Counted from the first letter of the stretch, positions 25,616 to 34,930 are shown. The stretch is DNA of 60,121 nucleotides from GCA-2725625 sp964574215 (GCA_964574215.1 CAZNLR010000031.1:1-60121), one strand, 5' to 3'. The notes: generated from the sequence alone by a model not told the origin. Made by a program: numbers and translations.

Positions 25616-27376
25616 ATGATCAAGCGGCGCAATGAAAAAGCTAAAAGTGAAATGATGGTTTCCAATGATGACTTGGATGCTCAGTTTGAAAAGCGCACTG
25701 ACGAACTTTTCAAAAGTGAAGAGCGATTCTCGTTGGCTATGCGTGGAGCCAATGACGGGTTGTGGGACTGGAATCTGGAAACAGATGAGGTTTATTACTC
25801 ACCCCGCTGGAAAAGCATGCTGGGTTATGAAGAGAATGAGCTTGGCACTTCGCTAGATACCTGGAAGGCACTGGTTCATCAAGATGATCACGATTATGTG
25901 CTGGAAAAAGTCCAGGATTATGTGGAGGGCCGGAAAGATTCATTTGAAGTTGAGATGCGTATGCATCACAAGGATGGGCACGAAGTTTACATTCTGTCCC
26001 GTGGTTTTTTGGTGCATCACGAACCCGATGACAAACCGTATCGTTTGGTTGGAACCCATGTGGACATCACTGAACGAAAGAATTCCGAACAGTTTATTTT
26101 GGAAACGTCAAAAATCCTCGAGATGATCGCGACTGGGGAACCGGCAAATAATATCTATGACGCCATTGCACTGTTATATGAATCACGTCATCCGGGTTTG
26201 CGTTGTTCGATGCTTATTCTCGTCGGCAACAAACTTATTCATGGCGGAGCGCCCAGCCTACCGAAGGAATACTGTGATGCGATTAATGGGCTTGAAAATG
26301 GCCCCAATGTCGGCTCATGCGGCACATCGACCTATACCGGAAAAAGTGTTTTTGTTGAAAATATTGAAACTGACCCTAAATGGGAGAACATTAAACATGT
26401 AGCTCTCCCTCATGGTTTGCGCTGCTGCTGGTCCGAACCTATTAAAAATGCTTCAGGCAAGGTATTGGGCGCATTTGGCATGTATTACAATTATCCCGCA
26501 CTCCCCAATGAAAAAGAATTAAATGACCTTAAATCTGCTGCGAGACTCGCTGCAATAATCATGAACCGTGATAATTCGGAAAAAGAACTCAATCAGCACA
26601 GACAAAATCTTGAAGAATTAGTTTCTAAACGCACTTTGGAACTTGAGGAGGCGACGAGGCAGGCGGAACAGGCAAACCGGGCCAAGTCAGTATTTTTAGC
26701 GAATATGAGCCACGAGCTGAGAACGCCTCTTAATGCCATAGTCGGATTTTCTGATGTGTTGACTGAAAAAATATTTGGACCCTTTAGCAATGAAAAACAA
26801 GAAGAGTACATCAATAATATTCATGATTCCGGATTGCATTTACTTAACTTGATCAGCGATGTTCTCGACGTATCCGCCATTGAGGCGAACAAATTTGAAA
26901 TAATTGAAGAAGAAGTTGACCTCGGCGAAGCGGTTGTTGCATCACTACTTTTAGTCCAATCCAGAGCCGAGCAAGGTGGTGTTGAACTCGTAAATAAAAT
27001 AGAAGATCAACGACGGTTTGTCCGCGCAGACGCTAGGCGAATAAAGCAGGTTCTAATCAATATTTTATCAAACGCGGTCAAATTTACCAATGAAGGCGGC
27101 TCAGTTACCATTAGCTCTGTAAACGGTGGTGATGGTTCGATATCGTTAGTTGTATCTGATACCGGTATCGGAATGAGCGCCAATGATCTTGCTCATGCGA
27201 TGGAGCCCTTTGAGCAACTCAATCCCGACGATATTATGACTCGAGATGGTATTGGCCTGGGCCTTCCCCTCACCAAACAACTGGTTGAAGCTCAAGGTGC
27301 TACTCTTTCTATTGAAAGTGAACCCAATATTGGGACGACAGTGCTAGTTAGGTTTCCTGCGGATAAGGTCCAATAA
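25616..27376 (+). CDS. PAS-GAF sensor histidine kinase
   Basis: A 586-residue soluble kinase with no transmembrane segments. A PAS domain (residues 30-155; ERFSLAMRGANDGLWDWN) is followed by a GAF domain (160-325; VGSCGTSTYTGKSVFVENI). The HisKA phosphoacceptor is His366 in ANMSHELRTPLNA, and an HATPase domain (470-585) has the N-box INILSNAVKFT and DTGIGM. A coiled segment links GAF and HisKA. No response regulator is adjacent, so it is an orphan kinase. Codon use is more A/T-rich than in the surrounding genes. Confidence 0.92.
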   Translation: MIKRRNEKAKSEMMVSNDDLDAQFEKRTDELFKSEERFSLAMRGANDGLWDWNLETDEVYYSPRWKSMLGYEENELGTSLDTWKALVHQDDHDYVLEKVQDYVEGRKDSFEVEMRMHHKDGHEVYILSRGFLVHHEPDDKPYRLVGTHVDITERKNSEQFILETSKILEMIATGEPANNIYDAIALLYESRHPGLRCSMLILVGNKLIHGGAPSLPKEYCDAINGLENGPNVGSCGTSTYTGKSVFVENIETDPKWENIKHVALPHGLRCCWSEPIKNASGKVLGAFGMYYNYPALPNEKELNDLKSAARLAAIIMNRDNSEKELNQHRQNLEELVSKRTLELEEATRQAEQANRAKSVFLANMSHELRTPLNAIVGFSDVLTEKIFGPFSNEKQEEYINNIHDSGLHLLNLISDVLDVSAIEANKFEIIEEEVDLGEAVVASLLLVQSRAEQGGVELVNKIEDQRRFVRADARRIKQVLINILSNAVKFTNEGGSVTISSVNGGDGSISLVVSDTGIGMSANDLAHAMEPFEQLNPDDIMTRDGIGLGLPLTKQLVEAQGATLSIESEPNIGTTVLVRFPADKVQ

Positions 27377-27539
27377 GCCGGACTTAAAAAATTCTCTGTG
27401 CCAATGTCATTTATGGGTCACTAGCGGATACTATTTCTATATATCCCGGGGCATCCGCTTTTGAAGAAGGAGCAGACTTGGTGAGGCGAACCGTAGCCCC
27501 AGGATATCCGTTGCTACGTTGCCAGAAGTTTTTAAGTTC

Positions 27540-27603
27540 ACCAGATTTCAATAACCGCATCCATCATGCGTTCCTGAACTTGGACTTTCATAGCCGCGTC
27601 GGG
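27540..27603 (-). pseudogene. Possible fragment of a MarR-like gene
   Basis: On the minus strand this stretch reads AMKVQVQERMMDAVIEIW then stop. It matches the C-terminal part of the nearby MarR protein (KKVEDQERTMDAV) in 9 of 13 residues, and about two thirds of the bases over 42 nt. It may be an eroded partial duplication. The rest of the 243-nt gap (27377-27619) holds no gene. The match is short, so chance cannot be ruled out. Confidence 0.3.
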
Positions 27604-27619
27604 GCCGGCTCAACGTTAC

Positions 27620-28033
27620 TTAGAACAACTTTGCTGCGGCGATCTCCCAGGCGAAGACCAACAGGGCGGCGAATGCCACGGTGAAGATCACGGTCCTGAT
27701 CCGCATAATCGAAATGCCGTATAACATGACGATGGCGTGAATGATCCTCGACCAGAAGAAGACGGCGGCGGCGCCCGCCGTTACGGCGGTGGAAACTTCT
27801 AAAACATGCGCAATGAGGACGAGTCCGGCAAACGGACCGAACTGTTCGACCAGGTTTAAATGCGCCCGGTCCGCCCGATGGACCCAAGTCACCCGCTGGG
27901 CCGGATCACGGAGCGTTACATACTCATCAGCCTGCAAAGGTCCCTTGGTTTTCACCTGACCAACAATATGCGGGATCCACAGAACAGTGAGAAGCACGGA
28001 GGTTAGAAAGAGATAGAGGAGTTCGGTAGACAT
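27620..28033 (-). CDS. MAPEG family membrane protein
   Basis: A 137-residue protein with four hydrophobic segments and the MAPEG-type loop (RVTWVHRADRAHLNLVEQFGPFAG), typical of the eicosanoid/glutathione metabolism membrane family. In bacteria most members are uncharacterised. A GGGAGG ribosome-binding site lies 6 nt before the ATG at 28033. A GTG two codons earlier is in frame but badly placed. Confidence 0.85.
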   Translation of the reverse strand: MSTELLYLFLTSVLLTVLWIPHIVGQVKTKGPLQADEYVTLRDPAQRVTWVHRADRAHLNLVEQFGPFAGLVLIAHVLEVSTAVTAGAAAVFFWSRIIHAIVMLYGISIMRIRTVIFTVAFAALLVFAWEIAAAKLF

Positions 28034-28250
28034 GGTCACCTCCCGGTCTTAATCATCTGACAACAGGCTCTAACAATATGAAAAATAGTGCAGCAGTTCG
28101 GACCGCAAGACAATGGGGTTTCGAACACAACTTTGTCAGCTCATAGATTTTGGTTCGCGCATTACCTTGAGAGGGTACTGCTCGACCTTGTTCTGAGTAT
28201 ATCGATTGTGGGGAACTGAAATCGCTCCCCGCCCATTCCGTCCGGCGTCG

Positions 28251-28715
28251 TCAGGATTCAAACGCCTTGGAAATCCGCTGCAGCATATCAAGCAGCTTCT
28301 TCCGCTCGCCGGGTTTGAGCACGGCGTCCATGGTGCGTTCCTGGTCTTCGACTTTCTTGGTCGCTTTTTTTAATGTTTTACGGCCGGCATCGGTGAGCCA
28401 GAGAGCGTAGTGGCGTTTGTCGTTCTCGTCTCTTGTGCGGGAGATCAGGTCCCGTTTGACCAAGCGGTTGATGGCGTAGGACAGGGTGGATTTATCCAGC
28501 TGATAGACTTTGGCCAGGCTGATCTGGTTGATGCCTTCATTGGCGTCGATCAGGGTGAGAAGACCGAACTCGCCCGGCGTCAGGCCCACGTCTTTCATCA
28601 GGCGCGGGAAGTCGCGCCAGACCGCCGCCTGCGCCTGACGGGATTGGTAGCCGAGATAGGAGGGCAGTTTGCCCAAATTCACCGGATCGTTCCCGGTATT
28701 CTTTTTGTCTGTCAT
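28251..28715 (-). CDS. MarR-family transcriptional regulator
   Basis: A 154-residue winged-helix regulator. The MarR core has the recognition helix LDKSTLSYAINRLVKRDLI and the wing RDENDKRHYALWLTDAG. It is transcribed away from the hydroxybenzoyl-CoA reductase-like operon, so it most likely controls that operon in response to an aromatic or CoA-linked ligand. TAGGAA serves as the ribosome-binding site. Confidence 0.92.
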   Translation of the reverse strand: MTDKKNTGNDPVNLGKLPSYLGYQSRQAQAAVWRDFPRLMKDVGLTPGEFGLLTLIDANEGINQISLAKVYQLDKSTLSYAINRLVKRDLISRTRDENDKRHYALWLTDAGRKTLKKATKKVEDQERTMDAVLKPGERKKLLDMLQRISKAFES

Positions 28716-28731
28716 TGAATTCCTACCTAAC

Positions 28732-28772
28732 GAACGTTCAAACGGAATCTACAAGAAATAGTTTGAATATCC
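28732..28772. promoter_or_regulatory. Candidate MarR operator
   Basis: In the divergent gap a 7-bp inverted repeat, TTCAAAC / GTTTGAA, is separated by 17 bp and sits just upstream of the regulator start. A palindromic GAACGTTC overlaps the left arm. MarR dimers usually bind such palindromes. This is inferred from position and symmetry only. Confidence 0.4.
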
Positions 28773-28849
28773 AACCATTTTTACGTATAGTGAATACACA
28801 CAAAAAAAATAAGACTAATATTTGCACAGAAATTGGTAGGCGAGACACC

Positions 28850-29839
28850 ATGATCCTTTACGATTTCGAATATGAACGGCCAGCGTCCCTGCAAGAGGCG
28901 ATCGCGCTTCTCAGCGATGGCGGCGACGGCGCCCATGTATTGGCGGGCGGCACCGATTTATTGCCCAACATGCGTGTGGAGATCGTCGCTCCTTCCACGC
29001 TGGTGAGTCTCAGTGGTATCGAGGCGCAGACCCCCGCAGAATTGCCGGACGGTTCCGTCCGCATCGATGCTCTTTCCAAATTGGCGGATTTAGCGGATTC
29101 GGACCTGTTGAAAGACAAACTGCCCATGGTGGCCGAAAGTGCCCATACGGTGGCCGGTAATCAGGTGCGGGAAATGGGAACCTTGGGCGGCAATCTCTGC
29201 CAGGAGACCCGCTGTCTCTATTTCAATCAAAAGCACGACTATCAGTTTGTCGAGCCTTGTTATAAGCGGGGCGGCGACGTCTGCTATCCTTTCCCCGGCA
29301 ACGACCGCACGACCTGCTGGTCGGTTTATATGTCCGATATCGCGCCCGTTTTGATTTCGCTGGGCGCCGAATTGGAAATTCTGGGTCCCGACGGTACGCG
29401 CAATATCCCCGTTGAGGATCTCTTTACCGGGGACGGTCTCGAGCCCATGACCCTGGAACCGTCGGAAATTATCCAGGCGGTAATCGTGCCGCCGCTGCCC
29501 GAAAGGTTCGGCTGGGGCTATCACAAGACGACGGTCCGGGGCGGTCTCGATTTCGGCACGGCCATCGTCGTCGTCGGCCTGCATTTGGCGGAAGATGGCG
29601 AAACCTGTTCGGCAGTCCGCATCGTGTACGGCGCCATCGGCGAAGCGCCCTTGCGGCCCAGCGAAACCGAACAGGCGATGATCGGCAGTAAGCTCGATCC
29701 GGCGCAAATTGCCGCCGACGCCAGTAAGGAGGTCACGCCCTTGCCCCATCACGGGTTCAAGAAGGGGTATCTCAGGGACAATATTAAAGTGAATACGGAA
29801 CGTTCGCTCGTCAAAGCGATCGAACGAGCTAAAGGTTAG
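28850..29839 (+). CDS. 4-hydroxybenzoyl-CoA reductase-like FAD subunit with [4Fe-4S] insert
   Basis: A 329-residue FAD-binding subunit of a xanthine oxidase-family enzyme (LAGGTDLLPNMR near residue 31, MGTLGGNLCQETRC near 109). Between residues 117 and 156 it carries a cysteine-rich insert (Cys117, 122, 137, 145, 156). This matches the loop that holds an extra [4Fe-4S] cluster in the beta subunit of 4-hydroxybenzoyl-CoA reductase (Cys122/138/146/155 in Thauera). Ordinary xanthine dehydrogenases lack it. It is first in an operon with the 2Fe-2S and Moco subunits. The start at 28850 fits the family. Confidence 0.9.
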   Translation: MILYDFEYERPASLQEAIALLSDGGDGAHVLAGGTDLLPNMRVEIVAPSTLVSLSGIEAQTPAELPDGSVRIDALSKLADLADSDLLKDKLPMVAESAHTVAGNQVREMGTLGGNLCQETRCLYFNQKHDYQFVEPCYKRGGDVCYPFPGNDRTTCWSVYMSDIAPVLISLGAELEILGPDGTRNIPVEDLFTGDGLEPMTLEPSEIIQAVIVPPLPERFGWGYHKTTVRGGLDFGTAIVVVGLHLAEDGETCSAVRIVYGAIGEAPLRPSETEQAMIGSKLDPAQIAADASKEVTPLPHHGFKKGYLRDNIKVNTERSLVKAIERAKG

Positions 29840-29849
29840 GAGCCGGGCT

Positions 29850-30377
29850 ATGGATCAAATCAGAAACAGGCTGGAAGTCGACGGCAAGAAATCCCGGACG
29901 CGCCTCCTGGAACTCAAAGTCAACGGCGAAACTTTCGACATTACGGCCAAGCCACGCGTGATGCTGCTGGAAGTCATCCGCGATCAGGTGGGCCTGACCG
30001 GCACCAAGGACGGCTGCGAATCCGGCACCTGCGGCGCCTGCACGGTGTTGGTCGACGGCAAACCGACCCTGGCTTGCATCACCCTGGCGGTGGAATGCGA
30101 CGGTAAGGAAATCCGCACCGTGGAAGGCTTGGCCGACGGCGACAAACTCAACGATCTGCAGGAAGCGTTCCTCGACCAGGGCGCGACCCAGTGCGGATTC
30201 TGTACGCCGGGCATGCTGATGTCGGCGACGGCATTGCTGGAAAAAACGCCCAAGCCAAACAAGCAGGAAATCAATAAGGCGTTGGAAGGCAATCTCTGCC
30301 GCTGCACCGGCTATAACTCCATCGTCGACGCGGTTCTTCAGGTTTCGGACCAGGGCGTCAAAGCCAAGATGCAATAG
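29850..30377 (+). CDS. 2Fe-2S subunit of the hydroxybenzoyl-CoA reductase-like enzyme
   Basis: A 175-residue protein with the two [2Fe-2S] domains of the xanthine oxidase family: the plant-type cluster (GCESGTCGACTVLVDG) and the helical cluster (QCGFCTPGM and NLCRCTGY). The N-terminal 20 residues form an extension not seen in its two paralogues in this window. It starts 10 nt after the FAD gene. It passes electrons between Moco and flavin. Confidence 0.95.
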   Translation: MDQIRNRLEVDGKKSRTRLLELKVNGETFDITAKPRVMLLEVIRDQVGLTGTKDGCESGTCGACTVLVDGKPTLACITLAVECDGKEIRTVEGLADGDKLNDLQEAFLDQGATQCGFCTPGMLMSATALLEKTPKPNKQEINKALEGNLCRCTGYNSIVDAVLQVSDQGVKAKMQ

Positions 30378-30406
30378 AATAAAATTTCAAAGCAGGATTT
30401 AGTCTC

Positions 30407-32758
30407 ATGAACGAATTGAGAAACGTCGGTAAAAGCATGAAGCGCAAGGACGGTCCGGACAAGGTTACGGGAAGGGCCGTTTATTGTCAGGACGTCAAGC
30501 TTCCGGGTACCCTGATCGGGCGCATTCTCAGAAGCCCCCATCCCCACGCCAAATTAATTTCAGTCGATACCTCCAAGGCCGAAGCCTTGGACGGCGTCAA
30601 AGGGGTGATCACCATTGATGACACAGAGGGGATCAAGCACGGCTTTGTCGAAACGCCCCGCTATCCGGCGGACCAGGAAGTTTTCGCCCGGGACAAAGTC
30701 GTTCATGTGGGCCATGAAATCGCGGCCGTCGCCGCCGTCGATGAGGTGACGGCCCAACAGGCCCTCGATCTCATCGAAGTTGAGTACGAAATCTTGCCCG
30801 CCGTCTTCGATCCCCATAAGGCGATGAACGAAGACGCGCCGGAAATTCATCCCAGCCACCCCAAAGTCGCCGATAAGGAGCCCTTTTCAAATATCGGCGG
30901 CAAGACGGAAACCGGTTGGGGCGACGTGGAGAAGGGGTTCGAGGAATCCGACTATGTGCGCACCGACCGGTACGAAAGTCATCTCAGGACCCATGGTTAT
31001 CTCGAAACCCAGGTGACCCTGGCTCACTGGGAAAGCGACAAGCTGAATGTCTGGACGTCGTCCATGGGGGCGTTCAACAAGCGCGCCAAACTGGCACGAG
31101 TGCTGGATTTACCCTATTCCTCCGTCCGGGTTCATAAAGCCTATGTGGGCGGCGCTTTCGGCGGCAAGGTTGATCTCTATACCCATGAATACGCCGCCGC
31201 GCGTCTTTCCATGCTGACGGGAAGGCCGGTACGTTTCACCGCCAGTCGGGAGGAAATTTTCTCGGCCTACCGGCACGGCCAGCCTCTGATCGTCGAGCTT
31301 AAAACCGGCGTTAAAAAAGACGGTACGCTGGTCGCTCAGGAACTCCGCATTATCAACAACGGCGGCGCTCACCGGGGCAGCGGCGTGGTCGTCGTCTTCC
31401 TGGCCTGGGGTTTTACCATGGCGCCCTACCGCATTCCCAACCTCAAATATGAAGGGTACTCGGTCTATACCAATTACACGGTGCGGGCGCCCCAGCGCGG
31501 ACACGGCTGTCCGCAAGTGCGGTTCGCCATTGAATCCCAACTGGACACCATCGCTGAGGAAATCGGCATCGATCCCATCCAGATCAGGCTGGTCAACGCC
31601 CGTGAGCCCGGCGAGGAACTGCCCAACAAAGATAACGTTCACCAGGCCGGTCTGATCGACTGCATCAAGATCGCCAATGAAAAAACCAACCTGCTGGAGA
31701 AATACGGCCGGGACAGGAAGTCGCCGCCGGAAAACAGTTCCATTCGACGGGGTATCGGTATCGGCATCAGCGCCTATATGGGCGGTACGCTGATCTATCC
31801 CAATGGCTCCGGCGTCATCGTCAAAATGAATGATGACGGATCGGCTGTTGTGTTGACCGGCGCCATCGATATCGGGCAGGGAGCGGAAACGGTGATCACC
31901 CAGATTATCGCCGAAGAGCTCAGTGTCGGTATGGATGACATTAAAATCATCGCTTCCGATACCGATACGACGCCCCAGGACATCGGCGCCTGGATCAGCG
32001 GTCTTACTTACGTTACCGGCAATGCAGCCCGTCAGGCGGCCCACAATGCCCGGCTTAAATTGCTCGACGTGGCGGCGGAGCAGATGAATGTCCTGAAGGA
32101 CGATCTTTATCTCGAAGATAAGGAAGTCATTTCCAAGAGCAACCCGGACAACCGGCTCGCCTATCAGGATGTCATCGCCGCCAGTGTCGCCAACCACCGG
32201 GGCGATACTATTATCGGTGAAGGCTTCTGGCGCACCATGCGGGACGAGCCGCACCACCCGAGCCTGGCCACCACCAAGGGCCGCTGGACGGAGAATTATG
32301 CTTTTTCCGCCCAGGTGGCCGAAGTGGAAGTGGATATCGAAACTGGCGAAGCAAAGTTGGTCAAAGCCTTAACCGTCCACGATTGCGGCTTCCCCATCAA
32401 TCCGGCCTTGGTCAAAGGCCAGATCGACGGCCAGGTTTCCATGGCCCTCGGTCATGCGTTCATGGAAGAGATCATGACCAAGGACGGCTATACGCTGAAT
32501 CCCAGCTGGTTGGATTACCGCATGCCAACCATCCACAATATGGCGGAATCTGATGACGCCGACGTCATCACCGAAAAATACGAAGTCGGTCAGTCCTACC
32601 GCACCAAAGAGGTGGGCGAAGGCTTGGTGTCTGGCATACTGGCGGCAATGGCCAATGCGGTTTATGATGCCACCGGTGTGCGATTGCATTCTACGCCGTT
32701 CTCGCCGGACAAAATATTGAAAGGCTTGAAGGAACTCGAACGCCAAAAGAGTGCATAG
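30407..32758 (+). CDS. Molybdopterin-binding subunit of the hydroxybenzoyl-CoA reductase-like enzyme
   Basis: A 783-residue Moco subunit. It has the DIGQGAET motif and the C-terminal KEVGEG segment with the conserved active-site Glu. The loop that reads AYRCSFR in CO dehydrogenase is VRAPQRGHGCPQVRF here, closer to HcrA-type enzymes. With the [4Fe-4S]-bearing FAD subunit it most likely forms a dehydroxylating or hydroxylating CoA-thioester enzyme. The CoA ligase gene 44 nt downstream supports a CoA-bound substrate. Confidence 0.9.
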   Translation: MNELRNVGKSMKRKDGPDKVTGRAVYCQDVKLPGTLIGRILRSPHPHAKLISVDTSKAEALDGVKGVITIDDTEGIKHGFVETPRYPADQEVFARDKVVHVGHEIAAVAAVDEVTAQQALDLIEVEYEILPAVFDPHKAMNEDAPEIHPSHPKVADKEPFSNIGGKTETGWGDVEKGFEESDYVRTDRYESHLRTHGYLETQVTLAHWESDKLNVWTSSMGAFNKRAKLARVLDLPYSSVRVHKAYVGGAFGGKVDLYTHEYAAARLSMLTGRPVRFTASREEIFSAYRHGQPLIVELKTGVKKDGTLVAQELRIINNGGAHRGSGVVVVFLAWGFTMAPYRIPNLKYEGYSVYTNYTVRAPQRGHGCPQVRFAIESQLDTIAEEIGIDPIQIRLVNAREPGEELPNKDNVHQAGLIDCIKIANEKTNLLEKYGRDRKSPPENSSIRRGIGIGISAYMGGTLIYPNGSGVIVKMNDDGSAVVLTGAIDIGQGAETVITQIIAEELSVGMDDIKIIASDTDTTPQDIGAWISGLTYVTGNAARQAAHNARLKLLDVAAEQMNVLKDDLYLEDKEVISKSNPDNRLAYQDVIAASVANHRGDTIIGEGFWRTMRDEPHHPSLATTKGRWTENYAFSAQVAEVEVDIETGEAKLVKALTVHDCGFPINPALVKGQIDGQVSMALGHAFMEEIMTKDGYTLNPSWLDYRMPTIHNMAESDDADVITEKYEVGQSYRTKEVGEGLVSGILAAMANAVYDATGVRLHSTPFSPDKILKGLKELERQKSA

Positions 32759-32801
32759 AGTTCAAGCGATTAACCCCAAGTAAATTTTCCCGGGGGGGAA
32801 T

Positions 32802-34127
32802 ATGGTTACGGAAGACGTTATTTACTGGAATAAAGACCTGGAATGTATGGAGCGGTCCGATCTGGAGAGGCACCAGCTCGGCAAACTTCGCGATCAGCTC
32901 CATCGGGTGTACGAGAAAAGCCCTTTTTATAAACGAAAACTGGACGGCGCGGGCATCAAGCCGGACGATATTAGGACCATGGAGGATATGCGCCGCATTC
33001 CTCTGACCACCAAGGAAGAACTGCAGAAAAGCCAGGTGGACAATCCGCCCTGGGGGGATTTTGCCTGTATCACCCGGGATGAGGCCGTCCGCGTTTTTCA
33101 AACCTCCGGCACCACCGGCGTACCGGTTCGGATTATGCTTAATCACAAGGACTGGTTCGAAAATTTTTACGACCAGCTTTCCCATTTCCGCTGTGGCTAC
33201 GGTCTGACCGACAAGGACACGTTGTTTGTTCCTTTTAACTATGGCCTGTTCATTGCCTGGTGGGGATTTCAGTATGCCATGGAACGCGCCGGTTTGCTGA
33301 TCGTCCCCGGCGGCGGTCAAAGCACCAAGGATCGCCTCCGCTCCATGGTGGATTGGAGGGCGACCGCGGTTTGCGGCACGCCGTCCTATCTCTTGTACAT
33401 GGTGGAATCGGCCAAAGAGATGGGGATTGATTTGGCCGCATCGCCGATCAAAAAAATGGTGGCCGCCGGTGAGCCGGGCGCCAACGTACCCGCCACCAAA
33501 CAAGCCTTGCAGGAGGCCTGGGGGGCGGAATTATTCGATGATATCGGCTCCACCGAAGGTGGCAATTTCGGCTATGAATGCATTTACCACGACGGGACTC
33601 ATTTGTCGGAAGGGTTGTTTATCGCCGAAGTGGTCGACCCGGAAACTCTGGAGCCTTTGCCCGACGGCCAACCCGGAGAACTTATTCTGACCAATCTCTC
33701 AAGCGAAAGCGCGCCGCTGATCCGGTACCGCATGAAGGATTTGGTGGATTTCAAACGGGAAACCTGCGCCTGCGGCCGCACCAATCTGCGGCTGATGGGC
33801 GGTGTATTGGGTCGGACCGACGATATGTTCCACTTCGCCGGCGTCAATATCTACCCGTCACAAATCCAGGATTTATTGCATGACATCAATGAGTTTTCCT
33901 TGGAATACAAAATTTTTGTGCCGCGCATGGGCAGTGGCAACCATTTGAAGATCAGCGTCGAGCCGGCTTCCGAGATGATGACGGCGGGACAATTGGACAA
34001 TGCCCGCCAAGAGTTGATCGAGACCGTTAAAACCCGCATCAAGGTGACGCCTGATGTGGAAGTTGTCGAAATTGGCAGCCTTCCACGGTTTGAAGGCAAA
34101 GGTAAGCGGCTGATCCGAGAGGAATAA
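32802..34127 (+). CDS. Phenylacetate-CoA ligase-family (PaaK-like) aryl-CoA ligase
   Basis: A 441-residue adenylate-forming enzyme of PaaK type: FQTSGTTGVPVRI (near residue 103), a DDIGSTEGGNFGYEC adenylation segment near 245, and the C-terminal CACGRTNLRL...GRTDDMFHFAGVNIYPSQI block. It activates an aromatic acid with ATP and CoA. Its position directly after the hydroxybenzoyl-CoA reductase-like subunits suggests that it makes their substrate. The exact acid is not readable. Confidence 0.9.
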   Translation: MVTEDVIYWNKDLECMERSDLERHQLGKLRDQLHRVYEKSPFYKRKLDGAGIKPDDIRTMEDMRRIPLTTKEELQKSQVDNPPWGDFACITRDEAVRVFQTSGTTGVPVRIMLNHKDWFENFYDQLSHFRCGYGLTDKDTLFVPFNYGLFIAWWGFQYAMERAGLLIVPGGGQSTKDRLRSMVDWRATAVCGTPSYLLYMVESAKEMGIDLAASPIKKMVAAGEPGANVPATKQALQEAWGAELFDDIGSTEGGNFGYECIYHDGTHLSEGLFIAEVVDPETLEPLPDGQPGELILTNLSSESAPLIRYRMKDLVDFKRETCACGRTNLRLMGGVLGRTDDMFHFAGVNIYPSQIQDLLHDINEFSLEYKIFVPRMGSGNHLKISVEPASEMMTAGQLDNARQELIETVKTRIKVTPDVEVVEIGSLPRFEGKGKRLIREE

Positions 34128-34135
34128 TTTTAAGA

Positions 34136-34930
34136 ATGCTCAACGGTGAATTACATGGCGAAATAGAGAAGCTGCAGGTGGCCAATGTGCCGTTTTGTCT
34201 GGTCACCATGGTCGACGGCAAAGGCAGCATTCCGCAGATTATCGGCGCCAAAGCCATCTTTACGTCGGAAGGCCTGCACTTCGGCACGGTTGGCGGCGGA
34301 CGCATGGAGGTCAAATGCCAGGACAAGGCCAAGGAACTGTTGAACGGCGATAGCAGCGAGAAAAATTACTTCGCCCGCTGGAATATCCAGAAAGATATCA
34401 ACATGACCTGCGGCGGCGAAGTCGCCTTTTATTTTGAGGTCTTCCGGCCCGAGATCGATTGGACCATCGTTATCTTCGGGGCCGGGCATGTATCACAAAA
34501 ACTCTGCCGATTTCTGACCGAATTGGAATGCCGGGTGCTGTGCATCGACACACGCCAGGAATGGCTCGACAAACTGCCCGACAGCGACCGGCTGGAAGCC
34601 TTCCACGTCAACGATTTTGAAGAGGGCGTGGAGCGGATCAGGCCGACCGATACGGTGATCCTGATGACCATGGGCCATTCTTCGGATGTGCCGGTCTTAA
34701 AAGATATTCAGCAGGCCGGTCTGGACTTGCCGTTCCTGGGCATGATCGGCAGCGAGTCTAAAGCGCGTATTGTCCGCAAGGAAATGCTGGCGGACGGCAT
34801 TCCCGAAGCCTTCATCGACAGCATCAAATGCCCCATCGGCGATCAGGACGTCGGCGACAACACCCCGCCCGAAATTGCCGTCAGCATCGTCTCCCAATTG
34901 TTGAGAGAGCGGCAAAAAGCAGAAGCCTAA
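34136..34930 (+). CDS. XdhC-family molybdenum cofactor insertion/sulfuration protein
   Basis: A 264-residue protein. The XdhC/CoxI N-terminal block has DGKGSIPQIIGAKAIF and GTVGGGRMEVK. The Rossmann domain has VIFGAGHVSQKL, and the C-terminus has GMIGSESKARIVRK. XdhC binds Moco and hands it, sulfurated, to xanthine oxidase-family enzymes. It lies 8 nt after the ligase and ends the operon. It is also the half of E. coli YqeB that is missing from the YqeB found further on. Confidence 0.92.
   Translation: MLNGELHGEIEKLQVANVPFCLVTMVDGKGSIPQIIGAKAIFTSEGLHFGTVGGGRMEVKCQDKAKELLNGDSSEKNYFARWNIQKDINMTCGGEVAFYFEVFRPEIDWTIVIFGAGHVSQKLCRFLTELECRVLCIDTRQEWLDKLPDSDRLEAFHVNDFEEGVERIRPTDTVILMTMGHSSDVPVLKDIQQAGLDLPFLGMIGSESKARIVRKEMLADGIPEAFIDSIKCPIGDQDVGDNTPPEIAVSIVSQLLRERQKAEA

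Noticed and set aside
27478..27684. Open frame of 68 codons starting with GTG
   Set aside because: It runs into the antisense of the MAPEG gene and shows no family features.
31109..32257. 382-codon open frame opposite the Moco subunit
   Set aside because: Antisense to a well-conserved gene; no ribosome-binding site and no motif.
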